Positions 25,678 to 34,260 are shown, counted from the stretch's first letter. The stretch is DNA of 64,000 nt from Maridesulfovibrio sp. (GCF_963676065.1 NZ_OY780933.1:2706122-2770121), one strand, 5' to 3'. Notes: generated by a model not told the origin, from the sequence alone. A program made the numbers and translations.

Positions 25678-26654
25678 GACCGTCTCCACAGGTGAATATT
25701 GGTTATGCCGCCGAACGGAGCAGGCCGGATTTTATCGATCAGCGGAGTCATGAGATTCGCGAGCAGGATGGCGAAAGGGACGCCATCCGGGTATATTCCG
25801 TAGACCCGGATTATGATGAGCAGCGCTCCTGCGATGAATCCGTAAATCAGCATTGGAATATGACCAGATGGTGAAGACGGTCCGTCCGTAGCCAGGAAAA
25901 ATGCTCCGAATAAAGTGGAGCCGCAGAGCAGGTGGTATTGCGGCGCTGCGTATTCCAGAGGGTCTATGAAATAGAAAGCCGTGGCTGTTACCGCCACTCC
26001 GGCAATGAAAGACAGCGGGATATCCGGCCTTACGATCCTGCGGGCCAGCATATACACGCCGCCCAGTAAAACAGCTCCGGTCTGTGCCGCACCGGTTCCG
26101 CCCAGTTGAAAGCCGAGCAGCAGCGATTTTATGGGATATTCAGTCAATGTTTCAGGACCGAAGTTCTTCAGCTGGCTTAAAGGATATGTAAGCTCGGAAG
26201 CGAGCATTGATATGTCGAAATTCATGAGTTCCGGCCAGGAAACAGTAAGAATGGCCCAGCCTACGAGCGGCACACAAAGCGGATTTGCACCAAGCCCTCC
26301 GAAAATCATCCGCCCTATGAAAATGGAAATCGCGCTTCCTGTCGCCACCATCCACCACGGGGACGCGGGAGGAATCAGGAAGCCGAAGAGCAGTCCGTAA
26401 AGCAGGGCTGTATAGTTATCCGCTTCAATTTCCCTTTTCATCACATACAGGCATACGGTTTCGGTAATTACCGCGCTGAAAGAGGATAGTGCCAGTACCC
26501 GGACCGCAAGCATATGGTAATGGTAAACGGCAAAGAATACAGCGGGAAGCAGGGCGATAATGGTCTCGAGCGCGTCACTCTTGAATGTTCGTCCGCAATG
26601 GGCATGAGGGGGAATGGAAACGGTTAATACCGGCAGCCCGTTTAATGGTTTCAT
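25674..26654 (-). CDS. rnfD: Rnf complex membrane subunit D
   Basis: A 326-residue integral subunit with about ten helices. Recognisable parts are GGLGANPLCVPLVGWAIL, LGFQLGGTGAAQTGAVLLGG, STLFGAFFLATDGPSSP and IRVYGIYPDGVPFAILLANL. The SGATP-type threonine motif that carries covalent FMN in characterised RnfD (after the first half, before the GSxGE-like loop) is not visible; this position reads PETLTEYPIKSLLLGF. It overlaps rnfC by four bases and rnfG by four. Confidence 0.93.
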   Translation of the reverse strand: MKPLNGLPVLTVSIPPHAHCGRTFKSDALETIIALLPAVFFAVYHYHMLAVRVLALSSFSAVITETVCLYVMKREIEADNYTALLYGLLFGFLIPPASPWWMVATGSAISIFIGRMIFGGLGANPLCVPLVGWAILTVSWPELMNFDISMLASELTYPLSQLKNFGPETLTEYPIKSLLLGFQLGGTGAAQTGAVLLGGVYMLARRIVRPDIPLSFIAGVAVTATAFYFIDPLEYAAPQYHLLCGSTLFGAFFLATDGPSSPSGHIPMLIYGFIAGALLIIIRVYGIYPDGVPFAILLANLMTPLIDKIRPAPFGGITNIHLWRRS

Positions 26655-27811
26655 CTCTGCTCCCGGAGGTCTTCAATTATCGGTTTGGCGGCCAGTTCCT
26701 TTTTCGCCAGCCGGATGTATTGCAGAAGGGGTCTTTGAGCTTTGCACCAATAACCGCAAAGTCCGCATTCAAAGCATGAAGCGATATTGTACGCCTGTGT
26801 GTTTTCATACAGCCCGAATTCCGCATGCCGGGAAATCATATTCGGCATCAGCCGCGCCGGGCAGTGGATGACACATTCTCCACATCCCACACAAGGGTTG
26901 TCTTTAATTGTAGGTTCTTTATCCGGTCTGAGTATAGTGATAGCCTGCGTGTCGGCGCAAACCCCGTGTTTGAGGCTGTAAACGGTTTTCCCGGTCAAAG
27001 GACCGCCTAGAATTATGCGGTCGTGCTCAGCCGGTCTGAATCCCGCCGCTTTAAGCAGAACTCCCACCGGGGTGCCGACCGGAGTGAGGTAAGGGGTGCT
27101 GCCTATCTTTACGATTACAAGGGTAACCGGCTGTTTCCCGTGTACCGTCCTGCCTATACGGTAAAGTTCGGTAACATTCATAACGCATACATCCGGCGGC
27201 ATTTCATTGCTTGTGACAGCCTTGGTTACCAGTTCAGGCAGACTGTTTGGGTAAACCGGGGGTATCTCATGTCCTGTACAGCCGGGTATGGTCCAGTTCA
27301 TTCCTTTGGGTAAGGCTAAGGCACATGCCTTGGGAGAAAGAGCTTTTTTAAGATAATTCAGCCCTGTAGTCAGTATCTCTGTAAATTCTTCTATCAGGAA
27401 CCGGTGTCCGTCCATGCCGGCTTCATGCGGTACGGAATTTATAATCAGGGTACATTCTTTTTTTAAGTTGCGGATGTCCACGCCGTTTTTGCGTAATGCC
27501 TCCAGCATGGCGGCAGGCTCTGTTGCGGAAAAATCAGCAGGCAGCGCCACCCGTGTCCCTTCTTCCCGGATGGTGATGAAATCTTTTTTTATATCAATAA
27601 CCCTGCCGGAGACGGAGCTGTGCAGATCAGCTTTTCTCCCGGCCGGATCGGAAGCCACGGCCTGCGCTTTGGAAACCTGTTCGTTTATCTGAACAAGAGG
27701 GGACAGGCCGCTTATCTCTATGCTGATTTCAAGCGGACCTCCGAGATCCTGTTCCCACAGGTTGACAATAGGGCCGCGCTCAGAAGGAATGAGTGAAAAA
27801 AGAGGGTTCAT
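26651..27811 (-). CDS. rnfC: Rnf complex subunit C lacking the NADH/FMN loop
   Basis: A 386-residue peripheral subunit, shorter than usual (about 440 or more). The N-terminal lipoyl-like barrel (ADLHSSVSGRVIDIKK), the SLBB-like middle and both cluster motifs (NPCVGCGECVIHCPARLMP and CFECGLCGYWCKAQRP) are present. The region that normally reads GxGGxxFPTHVKL followed by NGAECEP is replaced by NGVDIRNLKKECTLIINSV and PHEAG, so the NADH and FMN site looks absent. It is the first rnf gene, 16 bases after the decaheme cytochrome, with AAGGGG upstream of the ATG. Confidence 0.92.
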   Translation of the reverse strand: MNPLFSLIPSERGPIVNLWEQDLGGPLEISIEISGLSPLVQINEQVSKAQAVASDPAGRKADLHSSVSGRVIDIKKDFITIREEGTRVALPADFSATEPAAMLEALRKNGVDIRNLKKECTLIINSVPHEAGMDGHRFLIEEFTEILTTGLNYLKKALSPKACALALPKGMNWTIPGCTGHEIPPVYPNSLPELVTKAVTSNEMPPDVCVMNVTELYRIGRTVHGKQPVTLVIVKIGSTPYLTPVGTPVGVLLKAAGFRPAEHDRIILGGPLTGKTVYSLKHGVCADTQAITILRPDKEPTIKDNPCVGCGECVIHCPARLMPNMISRHAEFGLYENTQAYNIASCFECGLCGYWCKAQRPLLQYIRLAKKELAAKPIIEDLREQR

Positions 27812-27827
27812 AATCTGGTATCCCCTT

Positions 27828-28574
27828 TTATTTTAAATGACATCTGCTGCATTCGTTTTCCTTGTACGGACCCCGTTTCAGTTGTTTATGGCAGTCCATG
27901 CACTGGTCATGAAAAGCGTTATTCCTATTCAGAACAAGATCCTTTTTATTCTTCCTGTGGCATTGGCTGCAGGCCGTGAAGTCCCCTGAGTATTCCTCCA
28001 TATTTCGCATTTTATGGCAGGGGGTACAGCCTTTGAGCCCTTCCTCAAACATATCATCATGACATGTAATACAGCGGTCATGGGCTGCATCACGCACACT
28101 GGGCCTGTCAGCTGAGCCGGTGTTGGTGTGGCAGTTTCCGCATTTCTGAGGCTCTTTTTCAATGTCGGTATCATGGTGGCAGGTCTGGCAGTCATCCTCC
28201 GCATATTCTTCATGGGCGGCATGGTCGAAATTGAGCTTACCAAGTTCGGCGTGATGGCATTTTACACAATAGCTGGTGTCCGGGAAGGATCTGATATGCT
28301 CACGCACATAGTCTTTATCGAATGATTCAGGATGGCAGGAACCGCAGGGAAGCGGCTCATGGTCATCTGTTTTTCTTTCATGGTGGCATTTGCCGCAGGG
28401 GATTTCATAATCACGGTGATGGCGGATGTGGGTGAAGATAACTTTTCCGCCGCTGTTTTTTAATAAAATGCGGACTGGTATTTCTTCTTTTTTTTCTGGA
28501 GAAAGGTATCCTGTAACAGCCAGTCCGAAGAGAACGGCAATTACTAATGAGATGGGAAAGAATTTTTTACGCAC
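27828..28574 (-). CDS. Decaheme c-type cytochrome of the rnf operon
   Basis: A 248-residue exported cytochrome. The N-terminal helix (FFPISLVIAVLFGLAVTGYL) is a signal peptide or anchor. Ten CxxCH motifs are present, in order CGKCH, CGSCH, CVKCH, CQTCH, CGNCH, CITCH, CTPCH, CSQCH, CMDCH and CSRCH, with extra histidines for bis-His ligation. The start is GTG with AAGGA upstream. It is the promoter-proximal gene of the rnf operon and should exchange electrons with RnfG or other periplasmic donors. A similar arrangement (DhcA) is known in Desulfovibrio. Confidence 0.95.
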   Translation of the reverse strand: MRKKFFPISLVIAVLFGLAVTGYLSPEKKEEIPVRILLKNSGGKVIFTHIRHHRDYEIPCGKCHHERKTDDHEPLPCGSCHPESFDKDYVREHIRSFPDTSYCVKCHHAELGKLNFDHAAHEEYAEDDCQTCHHDTDIEKEPQKCGNCHTNTGSADRPSVRDAAHDRCITCHDDMFEEGLKGCTPCHKMRNMEEYSGDFTACSQCHRKNKKDLVLNRNNAFHDQCMDCHKQLKRGPYKENECSRCHLK

Positions 28575-28901
28575 CGAGTAAGTCCTTGCTTTATAACAAA
28601 CTATTAACTGTTTATTTTATACTCAAGGAGAAGGTTTTTGTCCAGTCTAAAAAAGACGTAGTAAAAGCAGTTTTGTATCGTTCTTTTCCTGTTTGGCAGA
28701 CTAATTTTTGGAAAATACGTTTCTGTTGAATAATTATATCAAAAAAAACAAGACAAGTAGAATCTATAAATCATGATACTTTCTGTAGAGGTTTCATAAA
28801 ATTCTTTCTCCTGTGACATCCTGGACACACAGGACTGCTAAGTATTCCCATTGAAGCGGGGCAGGGCCCCGAATTGGAGTAAAAAAAATCAGGAGAAAGT
28901 G
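28575..28901. other. Divergent intergenic region, rnf operon / alkaline phosphatase
   Basis: This 327-base AT-rich gap must hold the promoters of the rnf operon (minus) and the phosphatase (plus). It contains a weak CCTGTG/CACAGG inverted repeat (28810-28833) and a GC-rich hairpin CGGGGC/GCCCCG (28857-28871) twenty bases before the phosphatase ribosome site. I see no coding gene and no convincing PHO box. Confidence 0.5.
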
Positions 28902-30416
28902 ATGAAATTTTCTAACAGACTCAGTGTATTAATGTTTCTTGCGGTTTGCGCTATGATTATGGCCTCCGCACCTGCTTATGCGAAAGTGAAAAAGGTCCGC
29001 GTATACAAAGGCAATCCTGCCAAGTACGTATTTCTGTTTATCGGTGACGGTATGGGGCTGCCTCAGAAAGGGGCTGCCGAAGCATTCACCGGGGAACAGC
29101 TTCTTATGAACAGCTTCCCGGCTCAGGGAATGACCACCACTTATGCCGCGGACAGATTTATCACCGGTTCTGCCGCTTCCGCAACCGCTCTTGCCAGTGG
29201 ACAGAAAACTAATATCGGCATGCTCGGCATGGCGCCCAATCAGATGAAGGTCAAATCCATCGCTGAAATGGCAAAATCAGAAGGTAAGAAGGTCGGGATT
29301 GTTTCAAGTGTATCAATCGACCACGCAACCCCCGCAGCTTTTTATGCTCACGTTCCCACTCGTGGTCAGTATTACGACATCGATGTAGCCCTTTCCGAAA
29401 GTAATTTTGATTTCTTTGGCGGCGGCGGTTTGAAAGATGTTAACAACAAGAAGAAAAATTCCACAAACTTTAAAGGTAATGCTCTCGATCTTATCAAAAA
29501 GGCCGGCTATAAAGTTGTAACCGATAAAGATGAGTTCATGGCCCTTAAGCCTGCTGACGGTAAAGTTATTTCATGGAACGCATGGCTTCAGGATTCCAAA
29601 GCCTTACCTTATGTCATGGATATGCGTCCGCAGGATATTACTCTGCCTGAATTTACTTCCAAGGCCATCGAAATGCTCGACAATCCGGAAGGTTTTTTTC
29701 TGATGGTTGAGGGTGGAAAAATTGACTGGGCCTGTCATGCAAATGATGCAACCGCATTTATCAAGAACACCATCGCTTTTGATAATTCCATCAAACAAGC
29801 GGTAGATTTTGCCAAAAAGCATCCTAAAGAAACCCTTATAGTTGTAACCGGCGACCATGAGTGTGGCGGTCTTACCCTCGGTTTCGCAGGTACAAAGTAC
29901 AGCTCTCATTACGATGCCCTTAAGCCTCAGTCCATCTCCTTTCAGCAGTTTTCCGATGAAGTGGTTAAGCTATGGAAGAAAGAGCATAAAGGAAACGCAA
30001 GCTTTGAGGATTTCGAGCCCACCATCACACATTTCTTCGGTCTCGAGTTTGAAGGTGATGCCAAGACGAATCCGCTTGTAGTAAAAGACTACCAGCTGAC
30101 CATGCTTAAAGATGCTTACGAGCGCACCATGAAGGGGGAAAAGGAGTTCAAGAATCCCGAACTTTATAACCTCTACGGCGGTTATGATCCTCTGACTGTA
30201 ACCATCACCCACGTGCTTAATAACAATGCCGGTCTGGGCTGGACTTCATACAAGCACACCGGTGTACCCGTAGCCACTTCCGCGATGGGTGTCGGCTCCA
30301 CTTCCTTTAACGGATACTATGACAATATCGATATCGCCTACAAAATCATGGCCATCATGGGCATGACTCCTAAAATTCACGCAGGTATCGACAACGCTGA
30401 ATTCGCAGCCAAATAG
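28902..30416 (+). CDS. phoA: Alkaline phosphatase, exported
   Basis: A 504-residue periplasmic phosphomonoesterase. The signal peptide (about 1-27) ends APAYA. Active-site parts are FIGDGMG (first metal aspartate), the nucleophile S90 in TGSAASATALASG, HATPAAF, VEGGKIDWACHAND (Glu, Asp and His ligands), VTGDHECGG and YKHTG. The residue before the nucleophile is Gly instead of the usual Asp, and the D153/K328 pair of E. coli is His/Trp, as in several marine enzymes. The ATG is preferred over upstream TTG at 28851 because AGGAGA precedes it and the signal peptide begins there. Confidence 0.93.
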   Translation: MKFSNRLSVLMFLAVCAMIMASAPAYAKVKKVRVYKGNPAKYVFLFIGDGMGLPQKGAAEAFTGEQLLMNSFPAQGMTTTYAADRFITGSAASATALASGQKTNIGMLGMAPNQMKVKSIAEMAKSEGKKVGIVSSVSIDHATPAAFYAHVPTRGQYYDIDVALSESNFDFFGGGGLKDVNNKKKNSTNFKGNALDLIKKAGYKVVTDKDEFMALKPADGKVISWNAWLQDSKALPYVMDMRPQDITLPEFTSKAIEMLDNPEGFFLMVEGGKIDWACHANDATAFIKNTIAFDNSIKQAVDFAKKHPKETLIVVTGDHECGGLTLGFAGTKYSSHYDALKPQSISFQQFSDEVVKLWKKEHKGNASFEDFEPTITHFFGLEFEGDAKTNPLVVKDYQLTMLKDAYERTMKGEKEFKNPELYNLYGGYDPLTVTITHVLNNNAGLGWTSYKHTGVPVATSAMGVGSTSFNGYYDNIDIAYKIMAIMGMTPKIHAGIDNAEFAAK

Positions 30417-30443
30417 CAGCTCGTTTATACTTTAACTGTTAGG

Positions 30444-30471
30444 GCGGGGCATCACCTGATGTCCCGCTTTT
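30444..30471 (+). terminator. Terminator after alkaline phosphatase
   Basis: An 11-bp stem (30444-30454 with 30457-30467, one G-U pair; effective small loop) is followed by TTTTACCTTT. Confidence 0.8.
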
Positions 30472-30514
30472 ACCTTTAAGCTTTCAGCGATAAAACATCT
30501 AAACACCTGAGATT

Positions 30515-31642
30515 ATGCCTGGATTATTTAAAAATAGAGAATTTATTCTTGTTACCGTCTTTGCTGTGCTTACCTCCATTCTGTATTTTATCCCGACTGA
30601 TTTCGATCAGCGTGTTGCCGATAATGCCGAACGCTGCCGGGCAGAGATTCTTTCGGTGGATAATTCGGATATTGACCAGTTCGGTATAGTAAAAACCGGA
30701 CCGCAGGCTGTGACCATGAAGATCCTTGATGGTAGATTCAAAGGTAAAGTGCTTAAGGGTACCAATGAACTTCTCGGTCAGATGGATAAGGATAAATTAT
30801 TTGCAAAGGGTGATGAAGCTCTGGCTGTAATCACTTATGACGCACAGGGCAATCCCATGTATGCCGTGCCGCAGGATCATTATCGCATTGATCTTGAACT
30901 GACCATGCTGTTGCTATTTTCATTTTTGTTACTCGTTTTCGGCGGCTGGACCGGAGCCAAGGCTCTTTTTTCTTTTATGTTTACTGCGCTGGTGCTTTGG
31001 AAGCTGCTTGTGCCTGCACTTCTTGACGGGGTTGACCCGGTATGGATTACCCTAGGGGTGGTAGCGGGCCTTTGTGCGGTGATCATTTTCATGGTTGCGG
31101 GCTTAAACCGCAAAGGCGTAGTCGCATTTCTGGGATCATTTCTCGGAGTTCTAACCAGCTGCCTGCTGGCTATTTATTTTACCGGGAAATTACATCTGCA
31201 GGGCGCGGTGATGCCTTTTGCCGAAACGTTGCTTTATTCTGGATTCGGTCATCTTGATCTGACCCGTATTTATATTGCCGCCGTATTTCTGGCCTGCTCC
31301 GGTGCGGTGATGGATCTGGCAATGGATGTTGCCGCCAGCATGGATGAAGTGGTGCGCATTAATCCTGATATCGGACACATGCAGGCTTTAGCTTCAGGTA
31401 TCCGGGTCGGCAGGGCAGTTGTCGGGACAATGACCACAACCCTCCTGCTGGCTTATTCCGGCGGATTCATCACTCTGCTGATGGCCTTTATGGCACAGGG
31501 CGTGCCGCTGATGAATACTTATAATTTTGTTTATGTTTCCGCTGAAATCTTGAAAACTCTGGTGGGCAGTTTCGGGTTGGTCACTGTAGCGCCTTTTACC
31601 GCTTTGGCCGGGGCATTTATTTTTGTCAGGAAAAATAGATAG
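30515..31642 (+). CDS. YibE/F family membrane protein
   Basis: A 375-residue integral membrane protein. An N-terminal helix (about 10-27) is followed by a soluble beta domain (about 30-125), then seven or eight helices. Family signature parts are FGGWTGAKALFSFMFTALVL, SGAVMDLAMDVAASMDEV and MTTTLLLAYSGGFITLLMAF. Members are unassigned transport-like proteins. It is set off from the phosphatase by a terminator. The function is not known. Confidence 0.87.
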   Translation: MPGLFKNREFILVTVFAVLTSILYFIPTDFDQRVADNAERCRAEILSVDNSDIDQFGIVKTGPQAVTMKILDGRFKGKVLKGTNELLGQMDKDKLFAKGDEALAVITYDAQGNPMYAVPQDHYRIDLELTMLLLFSFLLLVFGGWTGAKALFSFMFTALVLWKLLVPALLDGVDPVWITLGVVAGLCAVIIFMVAGLNRKGVVAFLGSFLGVLTSCLLAIYFTGKLHLQGAVMPFAETLLYSGFGHLDLTRIYIAAVFLACSGAVMDLAMDVAASMDEVVRINPDIGHMQALASGIRVGRAVVGTMTTTLLLAYSGGFITLLMAFMAQGVPLMNTYNFVYVSAEILKTLVGSFGLVTVAPFTALAGAFIFVRKNR

Positions 31643-31722
31643 TTTGATCAGATGAGCTTGTCGTACATGGTTTCGTTGTGCTAATTTAACTCTATCCTTG
31701 TATTAAGGCGGAGGTAAATTCT

Positions 31723-32409
31723 TTGAAGCTACGTTTGATTTGTGTTTGTCTTATCCTTTTCTGCTGCGGAGGCTGTGTTGCCTCCAAAGTCGGTAAAACC
31801 GGTAAAGCCGGTGTTTCCGAAAGCTTCTTCTCTCTACCGGAAGTCCGGGAGCGCATAATCGCGTATCATGAAAGAGGGCAGTATGATAAAGACGTGGAAC
31901 GGCAGGCGAAATCAGTTGCCGAAGCCGTGGACAAGTCGATTAAGGAGCGGGTTGAGTTTCCCGCAGTAGTGATGATGGTGGAAGATGTTCTGCTTTCAAC
32001 CTATGAAGCACGCAAGGAGCAGAGCTTTGCGGAAAACCAGGCAGCGCTTACCGCTTTGGAATCCCATGTAATCCTGAGTTCGCTTCCTGCGGTTGCCCCA
32101 TCACTCGATCTGTTTAACTTCCTGTTGCAGCGTAATATCCCTGTTTTTCTGGTTTCATACCGGCCGGAAAGTTTTCGTGTTCCGGTTATGGATAATTTAT
32201 CCAAGGCCGGTTTTTCCGGATGGAAGAAAATTTTTATGAGACCGACCAACTATCTTGCAAGATCAAATTTCAGCGAGGAAGTTCGCAAGGGCTTGCAACG
32301 GACAGGGTTTAATGTAGTCGCAACTATCGGGGCTGTGCCGGAAGATATATCCGGCGAGTTTGCCGGCAAGGCTGTTCTTTATCCCAATCATATTTATTCC
32401 CGGCGCTAA
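31723..32409 (+). CDS. HAD-like lipoprotein, probable pseudo-phosphatase
   Basis: A 228-residue lipoprotein with lipobox CGGC near residue 18. It resembles class B / subfamily IIIB acid phosphatases over its length, with segments IPVFLVSYRPESFRVPV, NLSKAGFSGWKKIFMRP and EEVRKGLQRTGFNVVATIG. The catalytic motif that normally reads VVLDIDET is VVMMVEDV at 82-89, so both aspartates are lost, and the later GD acid is GA. TTG is the start: GGAGG lies eight bases upstream and no other in-frame start precedes the signal. It is probably a non-catalytic envelope protein. Confidence 0.75.
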   Translation: MKLRLICVCLILFCCGGCVASKVGKTGKAGVSESFFSLPEVRERIIAYHERGQYDKDVERQAKSVAEAVDKSIKERVEFPAVVMMVEDVLLSTYEARKEQSFAENQAALTALESHVILSSLPAVAPSLDLFNFLLQRNIPVFLVSYRPESFRVPVMDNLSKAGFSGWKKIFMRPTNYLARSNFSEEVRKGLQRTGFNVVATIGAVPEDISGEFAGKAVLYPNHIYSRR

Positions 32410-32413
32410 AAAG

Positions 32414-32447
32414 AAAACGGGCCCATCATCTGTGGGCCCGTTTTATA
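32414..32447. terminator. Strong bidirectional terminator
   Basis: A perfect 12-bp stem AAAACGGGCCCA/TGGGCCCGTTTT (32414-32425 with 32433-32444) with 7-base loop ends the lipoprotein gene and the convergent reductase-like gene. Confidence 0.9.
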
Positions 32448-32475
32448 AAACAGCGATTATTTATGGCGCAGCAGA

Positions 32476-33387
32476 TCAGGTCTTGCGTACGTATTTGGCT
32501 GCGCTTAAGCCCGCTACACACCCTTCGCCCACGGCTTTAGCCATCTGAAGCGGAGGGCCGCAAATATCTCCGGCTGCGAAAATACCGGGGACGTTGGTAC
32601 GCTGCTGCTTATCTGTTTTAATGAATTTCATGGAGTCGTCCAGTTCTATTCCCAGTTCAGCGGCAAGGGACATGACTCCTTTTGCGCCCAGTTCGATGAA
32701 AACTCCGGTAACATCAAGCTTGGTGCCGTCCTTGAATACAAGGCCGTCAACCCCGCTATCTCCGGTTATTTTCTCAATTTCGGCGCCTTCATGTATTATG
32801 ATGCTTTCAGCTTTGAGTTTTTCCATAAGCTCAGGGGCAAAGTTAAATTCTTTGGCCACAAGATGAACTTTGGATGCGAGATGTGATAAATGGAGCGCTC
32901 CGCCTGCTGCGGCGCTTTCTCCGCCCACGATGGCAATTTCTTCACCGCGGAAAAAGTTGCCGTCGCACTCAACGCAATAGCTTACGCCTTTGCCGAACAG
33001 ATCTTTTTCACCTGGAACCCCCAGCTTGTTGCGGGTTGTTCCTGTGCAGATTACGATTGCTTTGGTCTTGAATTCCTTGGTTTCGGAGGTGATTGTAAAG
33101 CCTCCTGCGCCGAGGTCCATAAGGTCGGGAGTTTTAATTTTAAGAACATCTTCATTAAAGAAAACAGCCCCGAAACTTTCTGCCTGCTGCTGGCCTGTTT
33201 TCAGGATTTGTTCACCTGAAATTTCCAGCGTACAGCAGAAGTTCTCTATGTGAGCCCACCAGAGACTGCTTTTGTCATTTTTGCCCAGAATTAATACTTT
33301 GAGTCCTTTTCGTGCTGAATGGATAGCGGCCTGCAAACCTGCAGGGCCGGCCCCCAGAATGATGATATCGTAGTTGGTTTCAGTCAT
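32476..33387 (-). CDS. Thioredoxin reductase-like FAD/NAD(P)H oxidoreductase
   Basis: A 303-residue flavoprotein of TrxB architecture: FAD loop IILGAGPAGLQAA, redox disulfide SYCVECDGNF, NAD(P)H loop IVGGESAAAGGALHLS and FAD tail IFAAGDICGPPLQMAKAVGEG. The CxxC is CVEC where bacterial thioredoxin reductase has CATC. The segment normally reading GGQ in the FAD re-side is KSSLWWAHIENFCC, including two tryptophans and two adjacent cysteines. No thioredoxin gene is near. It may reduce another protein or act as an NADH oxidase component. Confidence 0.85.
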   Translation of the reverse strand: MTETNYDIIILGAGPAGLQAAIHSARKGLKVLILGKNDKSSLWWAHIENFCCTLEISGEQILKTGQQQAESFGAVFFNEDVLKIKTPDLMDLGAGGFTITSETKEFKTKAIVICTGTTRNKLGVPGEKDLFGKGVSYCVECDGNFFRGEEIAIVGGESAAAGGALHLSHLASKVHLVAKEFNFAPELMEKLKAESIIIHEGAEIEKITGDSGVDGLVFKDGTKLDVTGVFIELGAKGVMSLAAELGIELDDSMKFIKTDKQQRTNVPGIFAAGDICGPPLQMAKAVGEGCVAGLSAAKYVRKT

Positions 33388-33495
33388 TGACAGCTGTCCG
33401 TTGTGAATAGTTATTTTTAAAAGGTCTACAATTATAGGTAATCTTTATTTAACAAATGACAAGAAAGTGTTCTCTGTATTATTCCACAAAAACGG

Positions 33496-34257
33496 TTAAG
33501 AGTTAAGCTGTTCCATCACTGGTTTATACAGATCGTGTATCTGCTTTGTAGCCGGTAGCTGCTCCATAATTTGTTCAACATATTCGCGTCTTAGCATTTC
33601 TTTTCGTGACCATTCAAAATTGAGGTCAAAAGCCCAGCTTAAAAGCAATAGTCGAAAATCGTTCAGGCAGCTCATTTCATTATACGCGCCCTGTTTTCCC
33701 TGCTTGAGTGCTTTCACTATGGATTCTGTGACTACATCCGGTTTTTCCGTAAGCCCCATAAGCGGGGCTTCGTTTCCGGTTCCTACATGTTGCAGGTGCG
33801 GAATCAGTACTTTGATGATGTCTATTTTGTCGGAGTCCCGGACAATCTCAGTGCAAATCCTGAGTTCTTTGGAAATGAAGTCCGGCAGCTTGTTTCGGTT
33901 ATGCATGGCAATGGCGCCAAGAACCGTATTGCGCTGCCTGCGCGGTAGACCGTCAAGCAGTTTGTTTTTTAATACTGTTCTGGCTCCGAGTTTTCCGTGA
34001 TTGCAGGAGTCGGCATCCCTGAATGTTTTATATTTCAGGTATTGGGGAAATCTTCCGGTATCGTGGAATAAGGCCGCAATACGTGATGTCTCGTCAAGTT
34101 CAGAGGGCAGGGATAATGAATCACAGATATTGCAGCTGTTATCGAAGACATCAAAAGAGTGATCGAATTTCAGCTGAATATCGGCCTTATCCTCTTCAGT
34201 CGCATTTCGCAGGTAGGGAGTTGCAAAATCGATGAATGTCTCTTTGAATTTTTTCAT
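33496..34257 (-). CDS. HD-domain metal-dependent phosphohydrolase
   Basis: A 253-residue cytoplasmic protein. The HD metal site is intact: His in LKFDHSFDVF, the HD pair in ALFHDTGRFPQY, NHGKLGARTV and a later AMHNRNKLP. Such proteins hydrolyse nucleotides or phosphodiesters; the substrate is not readable. Its start lies three bases after the stop of a small membrane protein, forming a two-gene operon. Confidence 0.84.
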   Translation of the reverse strand: MKKFKETFIDFATPYLRNATEEDKADIQLKFDHSFDVFDNSCNICDSLSLPSELDETSRIAALFHDTGRFPQYLKYKTFRDADSCNHGKLGARTVLKNKLLDGLPRRQRNTVLGAIAMHNRNKLPDFISKELRICTEIVRDSDKIDIIKVLIPHLQHVGTGNEAPLMGLTEKPDVVTESIVKALKQGKQGAYNEMSCLNDFRLLLLSWAFDLNFEWSRKEMLRREYVEQIMEQLPATKQIHDLYKPVMEQLNS

Positions 34258-34260
34258 TGT

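Noticed and set aside
28810..28833. PHO box before alkaline phosphatase
   Set aside because: The sequence is an imperfect inverted repeat, not two CTGTCAT-like direct repeats at 11-base spacing.
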